DNA of 64,000 bases from Peribacillus glennii (GTDB taxonomy: Bacteria > Bacillota > Bacilli > Bacillales > DSM-1321), in assembly GCF_003429105.1 (NCBI RefSeq), contig NZ_QVTD01000015.1:1-64000 (forward strand), read 5' to 3'. The stretch's first letter is position 1; every line of letters starts with the position of its first letter. A program made the translations under genes and the position numbers. The notes beneath the pieces are model-generated. The model saw only the letters and a list, made by a program, of their open reading frames with translations, had not been told where the DNA came from and did not search any database. Below are positions 49,817 through 58,491 of this stretch, piece after piece.

Positions 49817-50656
49817 ATGGAGGAAAAGCTTGTTTCATTAAAAGATGTAACTTTTAAATATGATGGACAGGACCGGAATGCAGTAGATGGAGTAAGTTTC
49901 GACGTTTCTAAAGGAGAATGGCTTGCAATCGTGGGCCATAATGGTTCGGGGAAGTCAACCTTGGCCAAGCTTTTAAATGGCCTGCAATTTCCCGGTTTCG
50001 GTTCCATTCTCATTGGGGATATGGAGCTTTCAGAAGAAACAGTGTGGGATGTCCGAAAAAAAGTAGGCATGGTTTTTCAAAATCCTGATAACCAATTCGT
50101 TGGTACAACTGTCCAGGATGATGTGGCTTTTGGTTTAGAAAACCTGGGGGTTCAGCAACAGATGATGGTAAAGCGGGTCCAGGATGCATTGAACAAAGTA
50201 AAGATGAATGAATTTCTTGATCAAGAGCCGCACCATCTATCTGGCGGACAAAAGCAGCGTGTTGCAATAGCAGGGGTGCTTGCCCTCCAGCCTGATATCA
50301 TTATCCTTGATGAAGCCACCTCGATGCTCGATCCCAGAGGCCGGGAGGAAGTATTGGACACAGTCCGTGAATTGAAGGAAGAAAAAATCTTGACGGTCAT
50401 TTCCATTACACACGATTTGGAAGAGGCTGCAAAAGCCGATCGGATCATTGTGCTGAACCAGGGGCGTCTTTATCGGGAAGGGACTCCGGATGAGATTTTC
50501 CACCTGGAAGATGAACTGGTTGGATTAGGGTTGGATATTCCTTTTTCCGTAAAATTAAGCAAGTCTTTACGTGAAAAAGGCGTGGATTTAGCTGGCAGCC
50601 ACTTAACAGAAGAAGAGTTGGTGAAGGATTTATGCGCATTGAACTCAAGGATTTAG
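49817..50656 (+). CDS. ecfA1: EcfA1, ATPase of the shared ECF vitamin transporter
   Basis: The 279-aa ABC ATPase powers energy-coupling-factor uptake of vitamins and cofactors with several S components. It has Walker A GHNGSGKST (40-48), a Q-loop (VFQNPDNQ), signature LSGGQKQRVAIAG and Walker B ILDEATSML. It overlaps ecfA2 by 25 bases. The substrate is set by S subunits coded elsewhere. Confidence 0.97.
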   Translation: MEEKLVSLKDVTFKYDGQDRNAVDGVSFDVSKGEWLAIVGHNGSGKSTLAKLLNGLQFPGFGSILIGDMELSEETVWDVRKKVGMVFQNPDNQFVGTTVQDDVAFGLENLGVQQQMMVKRVQDALNKVKMNEFLDQEPHHLSGGQKQRVAIAGVLALQPDIIILDEATSMLDPRGREEVLDTVRELKEEKILTVISITHDLEEAAKADRIIVLNQGRLYREGTPDEIFHLEDELVGLGLDIPFSVKLSKSLREKGVDLAGSHLTEEELVKDLCALNSRI

Positions 50657-51498
50657 AATTTCGTTATCAAATGAATACACCGTTTGAACGGTTGGCCCTT
50701 CATGACATCAACCTGGCCATCAATCCGGGAACGTATGTAGCCATTATCGGACATACTGGTTCAGGAAAGTCGACGCTGCTGCAGCATTTGAATGGTCTTG
50801 TAAAACCGACAAAGGGCAGTGTTGTCATCGGCGACCGTACGATTGAAGCTGGCCGAAAAGAGAAGCATTTAAAGGGTATCCGGAAAATGGTGGGGATCGT
50901 CTTCCAATTTCCAGAACATCAATTGTTTGAAGAAACAGTAGAGAAGGATATCTGCTTTGGCCCGATTAATTTTGGTGTTCCGGAAGAAGAAGCAAAGAAG
51001 AAGGCACGGATCGCGTTAAAATTGGTTGGCTTGTCAGAAGATATACTGGAGAAATCGCCTTTTGATCTTTCAGGCGGGCAGATGCGGAGGGTAGCCATTG
51101 CCGGTGTGCTTGCAATGGAACCGGAAGTAATTGTTCTTGATGAGCCTACAGCGGGGCTTGATCCGCGCGGCCGTAAAGAAATTATGGACATGTTTTATCA
51201 GCTTCATAAGGACCAGGGTATAACCACTATTCTGGTGACTCACAGCATGGAAGACGCAGCCAGGTATGCGGATGAAATTGTGATCATGCACCAGGGCAGC
51301 ATATTTCAAAAAGGAACGCCTTTTGAAATATTTTCACAGCCGGAACAGTTGATTGAAAAGGGCCTGGATGTTCCTGAAACCGTACGTTTTCAATTAAAAC
51401 TCCAAAAAGAATTGGGTGTGCGCTTTGACCATCCGTGTTTGAGCGTTGAAGATTTAGCCGGAGAAGTTAAGCGGGTTATGGAACGGGGGAGCCGTTAA
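50632..51498 (+). CDS. ecfA2: EcfA2, second ATPase of the ECF transporter
   Basis: The 288-aa paralogue pairs with EcfA1. Walker A GHTGSGKST (40-48), signature LSGGQMRRVAIAG and Walker B VLDEPTAGLD are intact. It begins inside ecfA1 and its stop overlaps ecfT in TAATG, so all three subunits are translationally coupled. Confidence 0.97.
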   Translation: MRIELKDLEFRYQMNTPFERLALHDINLAINPGTYVAIIGHTGSGKSTLLQHLNGLVKPTKGSVVIGDRTIEAGRKEKHLKGIRKMVGIVFQFPEHQLFEETVEKDICFGPINFGVPEEEAKKKARIALKLVGLSEDILEKSPFDLSGGQMRRVAIAGVLAMEPEVIVLDEPTAGLDPRGRKEIMDMFYQLHKDQGITTILVTHSMEDAARYADEIVIMHQGSIFQKGTPFEIFSQPEQLIEKGLDVPETVRFQLKLQKELGVRFDHPCLSVEDLAGEVKRVMERGSR

Positions 51499-52295
51499 TG
51501 CTGGATAAAATGATTTTCGGCCGTTTTGTGCCGCTTGATTCGCCGATCCACCGTATGGATCCCCGCTCAAAATTATTGCTCGTGTTCTTTTTTGTTTGTG
51601 TGGTTTTTCTCGCCAATAACTTAGTGACATATGCAATTCTGGGTGTATTTACTTTTATATTGATCGCACTTTCCAGAATTCCCGCCCGCTTTCTATTCAA
51701 CGGACTGAAACCGATACTTCTGCTGATTGTGTTTACCTTGCTGCTGCATATATTTTTTACAAAGGAAGGCGCTGTTCTTTTCGATCTTGGCTTTGTTAAA
51801 ATTTATGAGGGCGGACTGCTGGAAGGGATCTATATCTCCATGCGTTTCACGTTTTTGATCCTGGTTACCTCTCTGCTCACGCTCACCACATCTCCCATCT
51901 CGATTACTGATGGAATGGAACAGCTTTTGGGACCGCTGAAAAAGTGGAAAATGCCGGTACACGAGCTCGCTTTGATGATGTCGATTTCTTTGCGTTTCAT
52001 TCCTACCTTGATGGAGGAAACCGAAAAAATTATGAAGGCCCAGACGGCGCGAGGTGTTGATTTTTCATCAGGGCCGGTTAAGGAAAGGGTTAAATCCATC
52101 GTTCCTTTGTTGGTACCTTTGTTTGTCAGCTCATTTAAGAGAGCGGAAGATTTAGCGATTGCGATGGAAGCGCGTGGATACAGGGGAAGTGAAGGCCGGA
52201 CGAAATACCGCCAACTGAGCTGGCAAACACTTGATACGCTATTAATGTGTTCACTCGTTGTGTTAACAGCCTTACTGTTTTTATTCCGTTCATAA
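51498..52295 (+). CDS. ecfT: EcfT, membrane scaffold of the ECF transporter
   Basis: The 265-aa protein has about five to six hydrophobic segments and two Ala-Arg-Gly coupling motifs (QTARG and MEARG) in its cytoplasmic helices, which contact the two ATPases. It joins EcfA1A2 to substrate-binding S subunits. A 12-base gap precedes truA. Confidence 0.96.
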   Translation: MLDKMIFGRFVPLDSPIHRMDPRSKLLLVFFFVCVVFLANNLVTYAILGVFTFILIALSRIPARFLFNGLKPILLLIVFTLLLHIFFTKEGAVLFDLGFVKIYEGGLLEGIYISMRFTFLILVTSLLTLTTSPISITDGMEQLLGPLKKWKMPVHELALMMSISLRFIPTLMEETEKIMKAQTARGVDFSSGPVKERVKSIVPLLVPLFVSSFKRAEDLAIAMEARGYRGSEGRTKYRQLSWQTLDTLLMCSLVVLTALLFLFRS

Positions 52296-52307
52296 TGAGG
52301 TCAAAAC

Positions 52308-53054
52308 ATGCACAGATATAAATGTATTATTTCTTATGATGGCACCCAGTTTGCGGGTTACCAAGTGCAGCCTGAAAAGCGCACGGTTCAACTAGAACTG
52401 GAAAAGGCACTTCGGAAAATCCATAAGGGCGACGAGGTACGGGTTAGTGCTTCGGGAAGGACAGATGCCGGAGTCCATGCAATGGGACAAGTGATCCATT
52501 TCGATTCCTCCTATTCTTTTCCCGCTGAAAATTGGGAAAAGGCAATGAATGCACTCCTGCCAGATGATATCGCAATCTTACGTGTGGAAAAGGTATCACA
52601 AGAATTTCACGCCCGCTTCCATGCTTCAGGCAAGGAATACAGATATATGATTTCTCTTTCGAAGAAACGGGACCCGTTTAGGCGAAATTATGCCTATCAT
52701 TTTCCTTTTGCATTGGATAGCAAGGCGATTAAAGATGCGATTCCATTCCTTTTGGGCACCCACGATTTTACCAGTTTCTGCTCCGCTAAAACAGAAGTCG
52801 AAGATAAGGTACGTACCATTAGGGAAATCGAGCTGGTAGAGGATAACGGCCTACTGGTGTTCCGCTTTGTCGGAAGCGGGTTTTTATACAATATGGTTCG
52901 TATTCTTGTCGGGACTTTGCTGGAGGTTGGAACCGGCAAAAAAAAGCCCAGTGACGTGGCCGAAATACTAGAGAAAAAAGATCGCAGCTTTGCCGGGAAA
53001 ACGGCGCCGGGCCAAGGTTTATACCTTTGGGAAGTATTCTACGAAAACAAATAA
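52308..53054 (+). CDS. truA: tRNA pseudouridine synthase A
   Basis: TruA forms pseudouridine at tRNA positions 38-40. The 248-aa protein has the catalytic Asp D53 in [13 protein letters not shown] and the usual two-domain layout. It is the last gene of the ecf operon before the rplM promoter. Confidence 0.97.
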   Translation: MHRYKCIISYDGTQFAGYQVQPEKRTVQLELEKALRKIHKGDEVRVSASGRTDAGVHAMGQVIHFDSSYSFPAENWEKAMNALLPDDIAILRVEKVSQEFHARFHASGKEYRYMISLSKKRDPFRRNYAYHFPFALDSKAIKDAIPFLLGTHDFTSFCSAKTEVEDKVRTIREIELVEDNGLLVFRFVGSGFLYNMVRILVGTLLEVGTGKKKPSDVAEILEKKDRSFAGKTAPGQGLYLWEVFYENK

Positions 53055-53096
53055 AAATTTTTTTGCCATGACAACTAAACCTGGCGTAACATTCCC

Positions 53097-53128
53097 TTGA
53101 CAATGGCCCGGGGAGAGTTTAATATAAT
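53097..53128 (+). promoter_or_regulatory. Promoter of rplM-rpsI
   Basis: TTGACA (53097-53102) with TAATAT (53120-53125) at 17 bases, or TATAAT (53123-53128) at 20 bases. It lies 43 bases after truA and precedes the L13 leader. Confidence 0.75.
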
Positions 53129-53139
53129 ATGGTATGTAT

Positions 53140-53180
53140 TTTAATCCCACGATGAGCCCCGGAAGACTTATTGTGATTGA
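53140..53180 (+). promoter_or_regulatory. L13 ribosomal protein leader
   Basis: A 9-bp stem (CACGATGAG 53148-53156 with CTTATTGTG 53167-53175) with a C/G/A-rich loop matches the position and shape of the Firmicute L13 leader motif, thought to bind L13 and regulate rplM-rpsI. Confidence 0.75.
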
Positions 53181-53216
53181 AAATAAATATAAAGATTGAT
53201 CTTTAGGAGGATAATC

Positions 53217-53651
53217 ATGCGTACTTTTATGGCGAAAGCTAATGAAGTTGAACGTAAGTGGTACGTTATCGACGCTGAAGGTAAAACTTTGGGCCGTCTG
53301 GCAAGCGAAGTAGCATCCATCTTACGCGGAAAACACAAACCAACTTTTACACCGAACGTTGACACTGGTGATCATGTAATTCTACTCAATGCTTCAAAAA
53401 TCGAGTTGACTGGAAAGAAATTGACTGACAAGATCTACTACCGTCACAGCATGCACCCAGGCGGCTTGAAAACTAGAACTGCTCTTGAAATGCGCACAAA
53501 CTACTCTGAGAGAATGCTTGAACTTGCTATCAAAGGTATGCTTCCAAAGAATTCTCTTGGTCGTCAAATGTATAAAAAATTGCACGTATACGCAGGAAAC
53601 GAGCATCCACACCAAGCTCAACAGCCTGAAGTATACGAATTACGCGGATAA
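53217..53651 (+). CDS. rplM: Ribosomal protein uL13
   Basis: The 144-aa early-assembly 50S protein. [25 protein letters not shown] and [14 protein letters not shown] segments are conserved. ATG 53217 follows TAGGAGG. Probable autoregulator via the upstream leader. Confidence 0.97.
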   Translation: MRTFMAKANEVERKWYVIDAEGKTLGRLASEVASILRGKHKPTFTPNVDTGDHVILLNASKIELTGKKLTDKIYYRHSMHPGGLKTRTALEMRTNYSERMLELAIKGMLPKNSLGRQMYKKLHVYAGNEHPHQAQQPEVYELRG

Positions 53652-53671
53652 TTATTAAGGAGGTTACTATC

Positions 53672-54064
53672 TTGGCACAAGTTCAATATTATGGTACTGG
53701 CCGCCGCAAAAGCTCAGTAGCTCGTGTACGTTTAGTACCAGGCGAAGGCCGCATTATTGTTAACGGACGTGAAGTTGAAGAATATATCCCATTTGCAGCA
53801 TTGCGTGAAGTAGTGAAGCAACCATTAGTTGCTACTGAAACTACTGGAAACTACGATGTACTTGTAAATGTAAACGGCGGTGGATACACCGGCCAGGCTG
53901 GCGCAATCCGTCACGGTATCGCACGTGCATTGCTTCAAGCTGATCCAGAATACCGCGGTTCTTTGAAATCTGCTGGTTTACTGACTCGTGACGCTCGTAT
54001 GAAAGAACGTAAAAAATACGGTCTTAAAGGCGCTCGTCGTGCACCTCAGTTCTCAAAGCGTTAA
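53672..54064 (+). CDS. rpsI: Ribosomal protein uS9
   Basis: The 130-aa S9 ends in the basic tail [10 protein letters not shown] that reaches P-site tRNA. The start is TTG 53672 after AAGGAGG. It is the last gene of the conserved block. Its 3' end is a known integration target for some integrative elements in Firmicutes, and an integrase relic lies just downstream. Confidence 0.97.
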   Translation: MAQVQYYGTGRRKSSVARVRLVPGEGRIIVNGREVEEYIPFAALREVVKQPLVATETTGNYDVLVNVNGGGYTGQAGAIRHGIARALLQADPEYRGSLKSAGLLTRDARMKERKKYGLKGARRAPQFSKR

Positions 54065-54078
54065 TTATCAACGCTCCA

Positions 54079-54113
54079 AAGGCTCTCAACCATTTTGGTT
54101 GGGGGTCTTTTTT
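54079..54113 (+). terminator. Terminator of rplM-rpsI
   Basis: GGCTCTCAACC (54081-54091) pairs with GGTTGGGGGTC (54097-54107) with some G-T pairs; T6 follows. Confidence 0.85.
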
Positions 54114-54128
54114 ATGTTTAAAAATGGT

Positions 54129-54149
54129 TTTTGACCACATTTTGACCAC
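54129..54149. repeat. Tandem TTTTGACCAC repeats, possible integrase arm sites
   Basis: Two exact 10-base repeats (54129-54138 and 54140-54149) are 11 bases apart, one helical turn, and lie 20 bases beyond the stop of the integrase relic. Such repeats next to int genes are often arm-type binding sites. Confidence 0.5.
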
Positions 54150-54169
54150 GAAATTTTTTTGGCCTTTTT

Positions 54170-54781
54170 TCACAAGTCAAGGTACCTTTGAAACTTCTCG
54201 GCAATTTGTTCTTTAACATATTCCGTTACATGAGTATATATGTTCATTGTCATCTGAATATCAGAATGGCCTAAGCGTTCTTGAACCTCTTTGATACTGG
54301 CAAATAGAGATGCATGAGTATACCTCAACCCATGAATGGTAATTCGGTGCAAATCGTGTTTTTTGATCAATATATCAAGTTTTTCATTGGGATATGCTAA
54401 CCTCATTGGGGAGCCATCATCTCTGCTGAAAACAAGATTATTACCTTCGATAAAACCCGATGCCGCTAAATTTAAATTCTTTTGCTCTATACGCCATTTC
54501 TTGAGTAATTTAAGGGTATTACCATCCAGGCTGATAAAACGCTTAGAAACCCTCGTTTTGGGCGTCTGAATGATAAATTGCCCCCTGTCTTGGAAAAGAG
54601 TCTTAAATAGACGAACAGTCCTAGCCTCAAAGTCAATATCATCCCAGCTAAGTGCAAGTAATTCCCCTTTCCTTGCTCCGGTATAGATTAAAAGGTGAAA
54701 AAGGACTTGGTCTCGTAAAATAAGTTCACTTTTACAAACGGCCAAAAAACCCTTTATCCTAAAGCTGGTATTAGTAAACAT
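54170..54781 (-). pseudogene. Tyrosine recombinase/phage integrase, truncated
   Basis: The 203-aa frame holds only the catalytic domain: R37 (TGARKGEL), H150-x-x-R153 (HGLRYTH), H172 (LGHSDIQMT) and nucleophile Y182 (MNIYTHV). The arm- and core-binding domains (about 150-190 aa in relatives) are missing. About four residues typical between SLL and IKEV are also absent. It points toward rpsI and ends 20 bases from the TTTTGACCAC repeats, as in elements inserted at rpsI. Homology probably starts near FLAVCKSEL; the first residues run across a junction. I expect it to be inactive. Confidence 0.85.
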
Positions 54782-54949
54782 TTACACATCATAACTGCTG
54801 ATGAAGCAGGCATCCGTATACAAAAAAATAATATGCAAAATGAAGATGGGACTTATAGTCTTTTGATGCCTAATGTTGCAGTTGGGTATAGTCAGTTTCT
54901 TAAGATGGCAAAAGGATTTGGATTTAGAGCCGAAGCAGCATCTACATAA
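54776..54949 (+). pseudogene. Orphan 3' end of an unidentified gene
   Basis: A frame without start codon or ribosome binding site reads HLHIITADEAGIRIQKNN and continues to a stop at 54947-54949, directly followed by a good terminator. Protein-like composition and the native terminator suggest the tail of a gene cut at the junction with the integrase relic. I cannot name the family. It could be chance, since it is only about 57 codons. Confidence 0.35.
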
Positions 54950-54957
54950 TTACGATG

Positions 54958-54981
54958 CCAACCGTAACTGGTTGGTTTTTT
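54958..54981 (+). terminator. Terminator after the orphan gene end
   Basis: CCAACC (54958-54963), loop GTAACT, GGTTGG (54970-54975), then T6. Confidence 0.8.
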
Positions 54982-55305
54982 CCATTAAGATAAAACTACA
55001 CGTCCATTTCCCTTACTGTACGGTTGGAAATTCCATATTTTCTTTCAGGAGCTTTACCATGTACGCCTTTGATTAATGTTCAGTGACAATCTTGTGCTAA
55101 TTGACTAAGTTATTATATTTTTCTGTTAAAGCATCAGCTCTGGTGCTTTATTTTTTGACTCTGCTAACACTTCGGAATTATTTAATAGTACAAAAAGTAG
55201 GTACAAGCCGACGCCAAATTATAATTAGTGAATAGATTATTTTCGAGGAGTGGCTTTGATTGTATTTAAAACTTAGCCATATCAATTTATGAAAGGAGAA
55301 TTTAT
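54982..55305. other. Intergenic region upstream of the PKD-repeat gene
   Basis: It contains a terminator (listed separately) and an AT-rich stretch. AATAGATTA at 55231-55239 differs by one base from a sigma-K -10, but the nearest AC lies 18 bases upstream, so the match is weak. No gene is seen. Confidence 0.4.
55128..55157 (+). terminator. Terminator in the post-rpsI region
   Basis: AAAGCATCAG (55128-55137), short loop, TGGTGCTTT (55141-55149, one G-T pair), then ATTTTTTG. The gene it once served is not visible. Confidence 0.7.
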
Positions 55306-57348
55306 TTGGAAGTAGGTCCAATTAATGCATTAAATGGATTTCCCGTTTGGTATAAAGATGAAAATGGATTGAGGCTGCAATTAAACACAGATCCAAACGA
55401 CCCATTTTCAGGCCTAACACCAGCCGACTTGTCTAATCCGGGACAACCCGTTTCTTTTCCAAACAATTTCCCTGGCGAAGCATTTTATATGTTGGCCGAA
55501 GCAGAAATGCAAACAGGAACAGGTGAGAGGGCAAGGCTCGTTTTAGCTTTAGAGGCTGCATTTGTCAGCGAAATACCTAGAGAAGGAGATCAAATAGTTT
55601 TTGGGAGAGTAAGAATTCGAGTAGCAGGATTACAGCCTAATGCAGAATATGTTGTGACACACCCATATGGTGTTGATACTTTCATTGCTGAGCCAAATGA
55701 TAAAGGCTTTGGAGAAATTAATTTTACTGAAGATATTGGCGGATTAGACGGTGGAAATTTTGAACTAGCATTAAATAGCCGTATCCATCCATTTCTACAC
55801 TGGGACCCAAATGTGGCACCAGCTCCTCCGGAGGGATATATTGGAGACCCGAATGTCGACCATCCTGTGATAGGAAGTCCGCTTGTTGACCGTTTTGGCG
55901 AGCCTCAAAATATTTTTAGAATAGAGGGTCCAGGAATTGGAATTGGGTCACCGGACCGTTCCACTACTCCTGGCATCAATCCAGATAACTGTATCGAAAC
56001 AAGGGGTTTTTCCCTATTAGGCAAAATTTCGACCATCTCTGGTGTGGATGTCACGAGAACCACTTATACACAAATTGACAGTTCCGCCGGTTTATTAGAC
56101 GTATTTGCCAAGTCAGATGTCACGCCGCAACAAATTGAAGTATCAGGTTCAGGGATTGTGCCTGCCACTCTACAAGGCAGACAGGGGCTTTATTTTGCTC
56201 GTGTTTCTTATTCAGGAGCTCAGCCTCCTAGCAGTGTTACAGTCAGGAACGTTACTGATAATCCCGATAGTATAAAAGAAGCAGTCCCAGTTGATTTTAT
56301 AACCGCGTCTGCAAATTACAACAATGATTCTCAAACACTCATAATTAATGCTTCATCTAGCGATAAGGTAAATCCGATTGTACTTAATGTATCGGATTTT
56401 GGACAAGGTAATTTAACAATCCCTGCTGCAGGTGAATTAACTCTTACTCTTACGAATGTTCCTGCAAATGTTACTATTCTATCCTCCGCTGGCGGAAGAA
56501 CAACCATTCCTGTAACTGTGGAAGGAGGACCTGATAATCCTGTTGGTGTATTGGCGAACGCAGGTCAGGATCAAACGGTAATGGCCGGCTCTCAAGTTAC
56601 CCTTAATGGGACGAACTCAACGGGCCCCATTACTTCTTATCACTGGATTCAACTATCTGGTACACCTGTGTCCATAGTGAATTCAGAAACTGCTGCGCCA
56701 TCCTTTACAGCACCTCAAACCCCAGAAACCCTCACATTTCAATTAACCGTTGAAGGTGAAGGTGGGCCATCCACTGACACCGTGAGTATTTCGGTTGTTG
56801 AATCTGCCCCATCACCTGTCGCAAATGCGGGACCTGATCAAACAGTTCAGCAAGGCACACTTGTAACGTTTAACGGAAGTGCAGCAGGCTTAGCCACAAG
56901 TTTCAACTGGGAACAAATTTCAGGGCCTCCTGTTCAGATAACAAATGCAGATTCTTCCTCCGCAACACTTACAGCCCCTAAACAATTATCATCACTTTCA
57001 TTTGAACTAACTGTCAGCGGACCGGGCGGCACTTCAACAGATACCACTCAAGTAACAACACTTCCTGACAACTTAACTGTCACTCGGGCGGAATACAGAA
57101 CTGATGATTCAGAATGGCGGATTTCAGGGACATCCGATGTGCCTGGACCCGGAGTTAATATAACCATGTTTATTGGGAACACCCTTAATGGAACCATCCT
57201 GGCACAGGTAGAGGTCGATCCACTAGGCGTATGGCAGTATCGATTCAAACCGTCTTCTGTCCAACCGGATTCGACGACCCGTTCTATATCAGTACAGTCA
57301 AGCTCTGGAGGAACACTTATCAATATCCCGCTTACTATCCGTCAGTAA
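55306..57348 (+). CDS. Large PKD/K319-repeat protein, probable spore-surface protein
   Basis: The 680-aa protein has no signal peptide. An N-terminal region (about 1-230, WYKDENGLRLQL, IHPFLHWDP) of unknown fold is followed by beta-rich stretches (about 240-410), two PKD/K319-like Ig domains starting with ANAGQDQTV (about 416) and ANAGPDQTV (about 505), each with a W...SG.P core, and a C-terminal Ig-like segment (about 590-680). The start is TTG after AAAGGAG. It is 33 bases before a collagen-like gene and near mnx genes. Lack of a secretion signal fits assembly onto the forespore from the mother cell, an inference. Exact function unknown. Confidence 0.8.
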   Translation: MEVGPINALNGFPVWYKDENGLRLQLNTDPNDPFSGLTPADLSNPGQPVSFPNNFPGEAFYMLAEAEMQTGTGERARLVLALEAAFVSEIPREGDQIVFGRVRIRVAGLQPNAEYVVTHPYGVDTFIAEPNDKGFGEINFTEDIGGLDGGNFELALNSRIHPFLHWDPNVAPAPPEGYIGDPNVDHPVIGSPLVDRFGEPQNIFRIEGPGIGIGSPDRSTTPGINPDNCIETRGFSLLGKISTISGVDVTRTTYTQIDSSAGLLDVFAKSDVTPQQIEVSGSGIVPATLQGRQGLYFARVSYSGAQPPSSVTVRNVTDNPDSIKEAVPVDFITASANYNNDSQTLIINASSSDKVNPIVLNVSDFGQGNLTIPAAGELTLTLTNVPANVTILSSAGGRTTIPVTVEGGPDNPVGVLANAGQDQTVMAGSQVTLNGTNSTGPITSYHWIQLSGTPVSIVNSETAAPSFTAPQTPETLTFQLTVEGEGGPSTDTVSISVVESAPSPVANAGPDQTVQQGTLVTFNGSAAGLATSFNWEQISGPPVQITNADSSSATLTAPKQLSSLSFELTVSGPGGTSTDTTQVTTLPDNLTVTRAEYRTDDSEWRISGTSDVPGPGVNITMFIGNTLNGTILAQVEVDPLGVWQYRFKPSSVQPDSTTRSISVQSSSGGTLINIPLTIRQ

Positions 57349-57381
57349 AAAATAGGATAAAAGTAAAGAGGTGAAAAGATC

Positions 57382-57900
57382 ATGGATCATTGTCCACATT
57401 GTTGTGAATGCTACTGGTGCAAACTACAACGAAGGATAAGAGGACCTTGCGGTAAACAAGGACCGCCGGGCCCAAAAGGAGAACGCGGTGAACAGGGACC
57501 CGCTGGCCCTCCCGGAACGATTGCCACCGCTTATGGATTTGCCTATTCCCCATCAAAAAGTACTCAAAACGGCATTGTAAAGTTTACGGTTGCTGGGCCT
57601 TTACAAGAATTCGAGTTAATCCCTGAAGGGTTGAAGGCATTAAAAACAGGAGTGTACCAAATCACTTATAAAGTAACCGTAAATGAAGAGGGGGCAACCA
57701 GTAATTCTGCAAAGTTTCAACTTGTTGTTAATGATTCTATTAACATAGGGTCATCTATGACCGAAACGAGAACTTCAGCCAATTTATATACCACACAGTT
57801 GTTTTCATTATTAGAGAATGATGTCGTGAAACTAGTTGCTGCTATGCCACAGGGACTAAGCTATTCCTTGCCGGCATTACAAATCATACAAGTGGGGTAA
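57382..57900 (+). CDS. Short collagen-like spore-surface protein
   Basis: The 172-aa protein starts with a Cys cluster (C4, C7, C8, C10, C13), then about eight Gly-X-Y triplets (residues 21-47, GPPGPKGERGEQGPAGPPG), then a C-terminal beta domain of about 120 aa that looks like the trimeric TNF/C1q-type head of exosporium BclA-like proteins. It lacks the BclA targeting leader. The Cys cluster could anchor it by disulfides. It is likely co-transcribed with the upstream PKD-repeat gene. The spore-surface role is inferred from architecture and neighbours. Confidence 0.8.
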   Translation: MDHCPHCCECYWCKLQRRIRGPCGKQGPPGPKGERGEQGPAGPPGTIATAYGFAYSPSKSTQNGIVKFTVAGPLQEFELIPEGLKALKTGVYQITYKVTVNEEGATSNSAKFQLVVNDSINIGSSMTETRTSANLYTTQLFSLLENDVVKLVAAMPQGLSYSLPALQIIQVG

Positions 57901-57917
57901 GAATTTGTACAGTATAG

Positions 57918-57949
57918 AACCCATTTAAAAGCCAAACTGGGTTTATTTA
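57918..57949 (+). terminator. Probable terminator after the collagen-like gene
   Basis: AACCCA (57918-57923) pairs with TGGGTT (57938-57943), with a 14-base loop and TATTTA after it. The U tract is short. Confidence 0.5.
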
Positions 57950-58029
57950 CGTCTTAATCTTAAGCGCTCTATAAAACTATGATATGCGCTTGCAATGTGG
58001 GGATAACTTTGTTCGTTTTTGAACCAGTA

Positions 58030-58064
58030 ATGAAAAAGGAAAGCTATCTTTTAGCTTTCCTTCT
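58030..58064 (-). terminator. Minus-strand terminator ending the IS relic
   Basis: AAGGAAAGCTA and TAGCTTTCCTT form an 11-bp hairpin with a 5-base loop (about 58036-58062). On the minus strand it is followed by TTTTTC. Confidence 0.65.
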
Positions 58065-58130
58065 ATTATCTAAAAACGTTTGAACCTGGCTTTCCCCTTT
58101 TGATACATCCAGACCAATCACTGGATTCAT
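58044..58130 (-). pseudogene. IS110-family transposase, N-terminal fragment
   Basis: The 28-codon frame reads MNPVIGLDVSKGESQVQTFL and then diverges to a stop. GLDVSK with its catalytic Asp is the hallmark start of the DEDD domain in IS110 transposases. An AGGAGGAG site lies just upstream. The rest of the RuvC-like and Tnp domains is missing, so it is dead. Confidence 0.8.
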
Positions 58131-58330
58131 TCTTCTCCTCCTCCTGGAAATACATATTAGTCGGTAACCCCTAAAGCTCCTTGTAACGTCATAGGTTCGC
58201 TTGTTAAACGGGATCCTGGTCCCAACCAGCCAGAAACATGTTTTATACAAGTAGAGGGTGAACAGTTTAACTAACGGGTTTAACTTTAACTCCCACGGGG
58301 CGACGTTCTACCCCGCCTACCGTAATCATA
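58131..58330 (-). ncRNA. Possible bridge-RNA relic of the IS110 element
   Basis: IS110 elements are known to transcribe a bridge RNA from the non-coding left end upstream of the transposase. Here that region can form several stems on the minus strand: GGGG/CCCC near 58296-58314, and CTGGT/ACCAG near 58216-58229. It is complete up to the transposase start, but whether it is transcribed or matches its element is unknown. Confidence 0.35.
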
Positions 58331-58345
58331 TGACCACATAGAAAA

Positions 58346-58373
58346 AGGTCAACCAGAAAAATCTGGCTAACCT
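58346..58373 (+). terminator. Hairpin beyond the IS relic
   Basis: AGGTCAACCAG and CTGGCTAACCT form an imperfect stem around AAAAAT, followed by TATATT. Weak terminator or inverted repeat. Confidence 0.4.
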
Positions 58374-58491
58374 TATATTACAATAGGGGGTTTATGTAAA
58401 AATAGGATGGCTCCGGGTGTCCCGTTTTCTTATTGTGCTAACGGGGCAGGTTAGTGCAACAAGAGTAGTTGTTTTGAAGTAATATGATTGG
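58374..58491. other. Spacer with CTAAC/GTTAG inverted repeat
   Basis: A CTAAC (about 58438-58442) and GTTAG (about 58450-58454) pair around GGGGCAG. I have the impression that this motif recurs in other Bacillus genomes, but cannot confirm it. No gene is present. Confidence 0.35.

Larger units (their letters stand above)
58030..58335 (-). mobile_element. IS110-family insertion sequence relic
   Basis: On the minus strand a transposase start (58130 down to 58044) is preceded by about 200 bases of structured non-coding DNA and followed by a terminator hairpin. Only the left end and the first codons of an IS110-type element remain; most of the transposase (usually about 400 aa) is gone. The outer boundary near 58335 is an estimate. 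Confidence 0.6.

Noticed and set aside
53040..53100. Terminator after truA
   Set aside because: There is a T run (about 53057-53063) but no stable GC-rich stem before it.
54873..55076. 67-codon frame across the orphan gene end
   Set aside because: It runs through the terminator at 54958-54981 in a different frame; composition is not protein-like.
55278..55286. CATATCAAT as a sigma-E or sigma-K -10 for the PKD-repeat gene
   Set aside because: Only 5 bases from the ribosome binding site and without an AC at 16-17 bases.
58131..58250. Extension of the IS110 fragment upstream of its ATG
   Set aside because: The extra residues are Arg-rich and unlike the family; the AGGAGG site places the start at 58130, and the region is the element's non-coding end.
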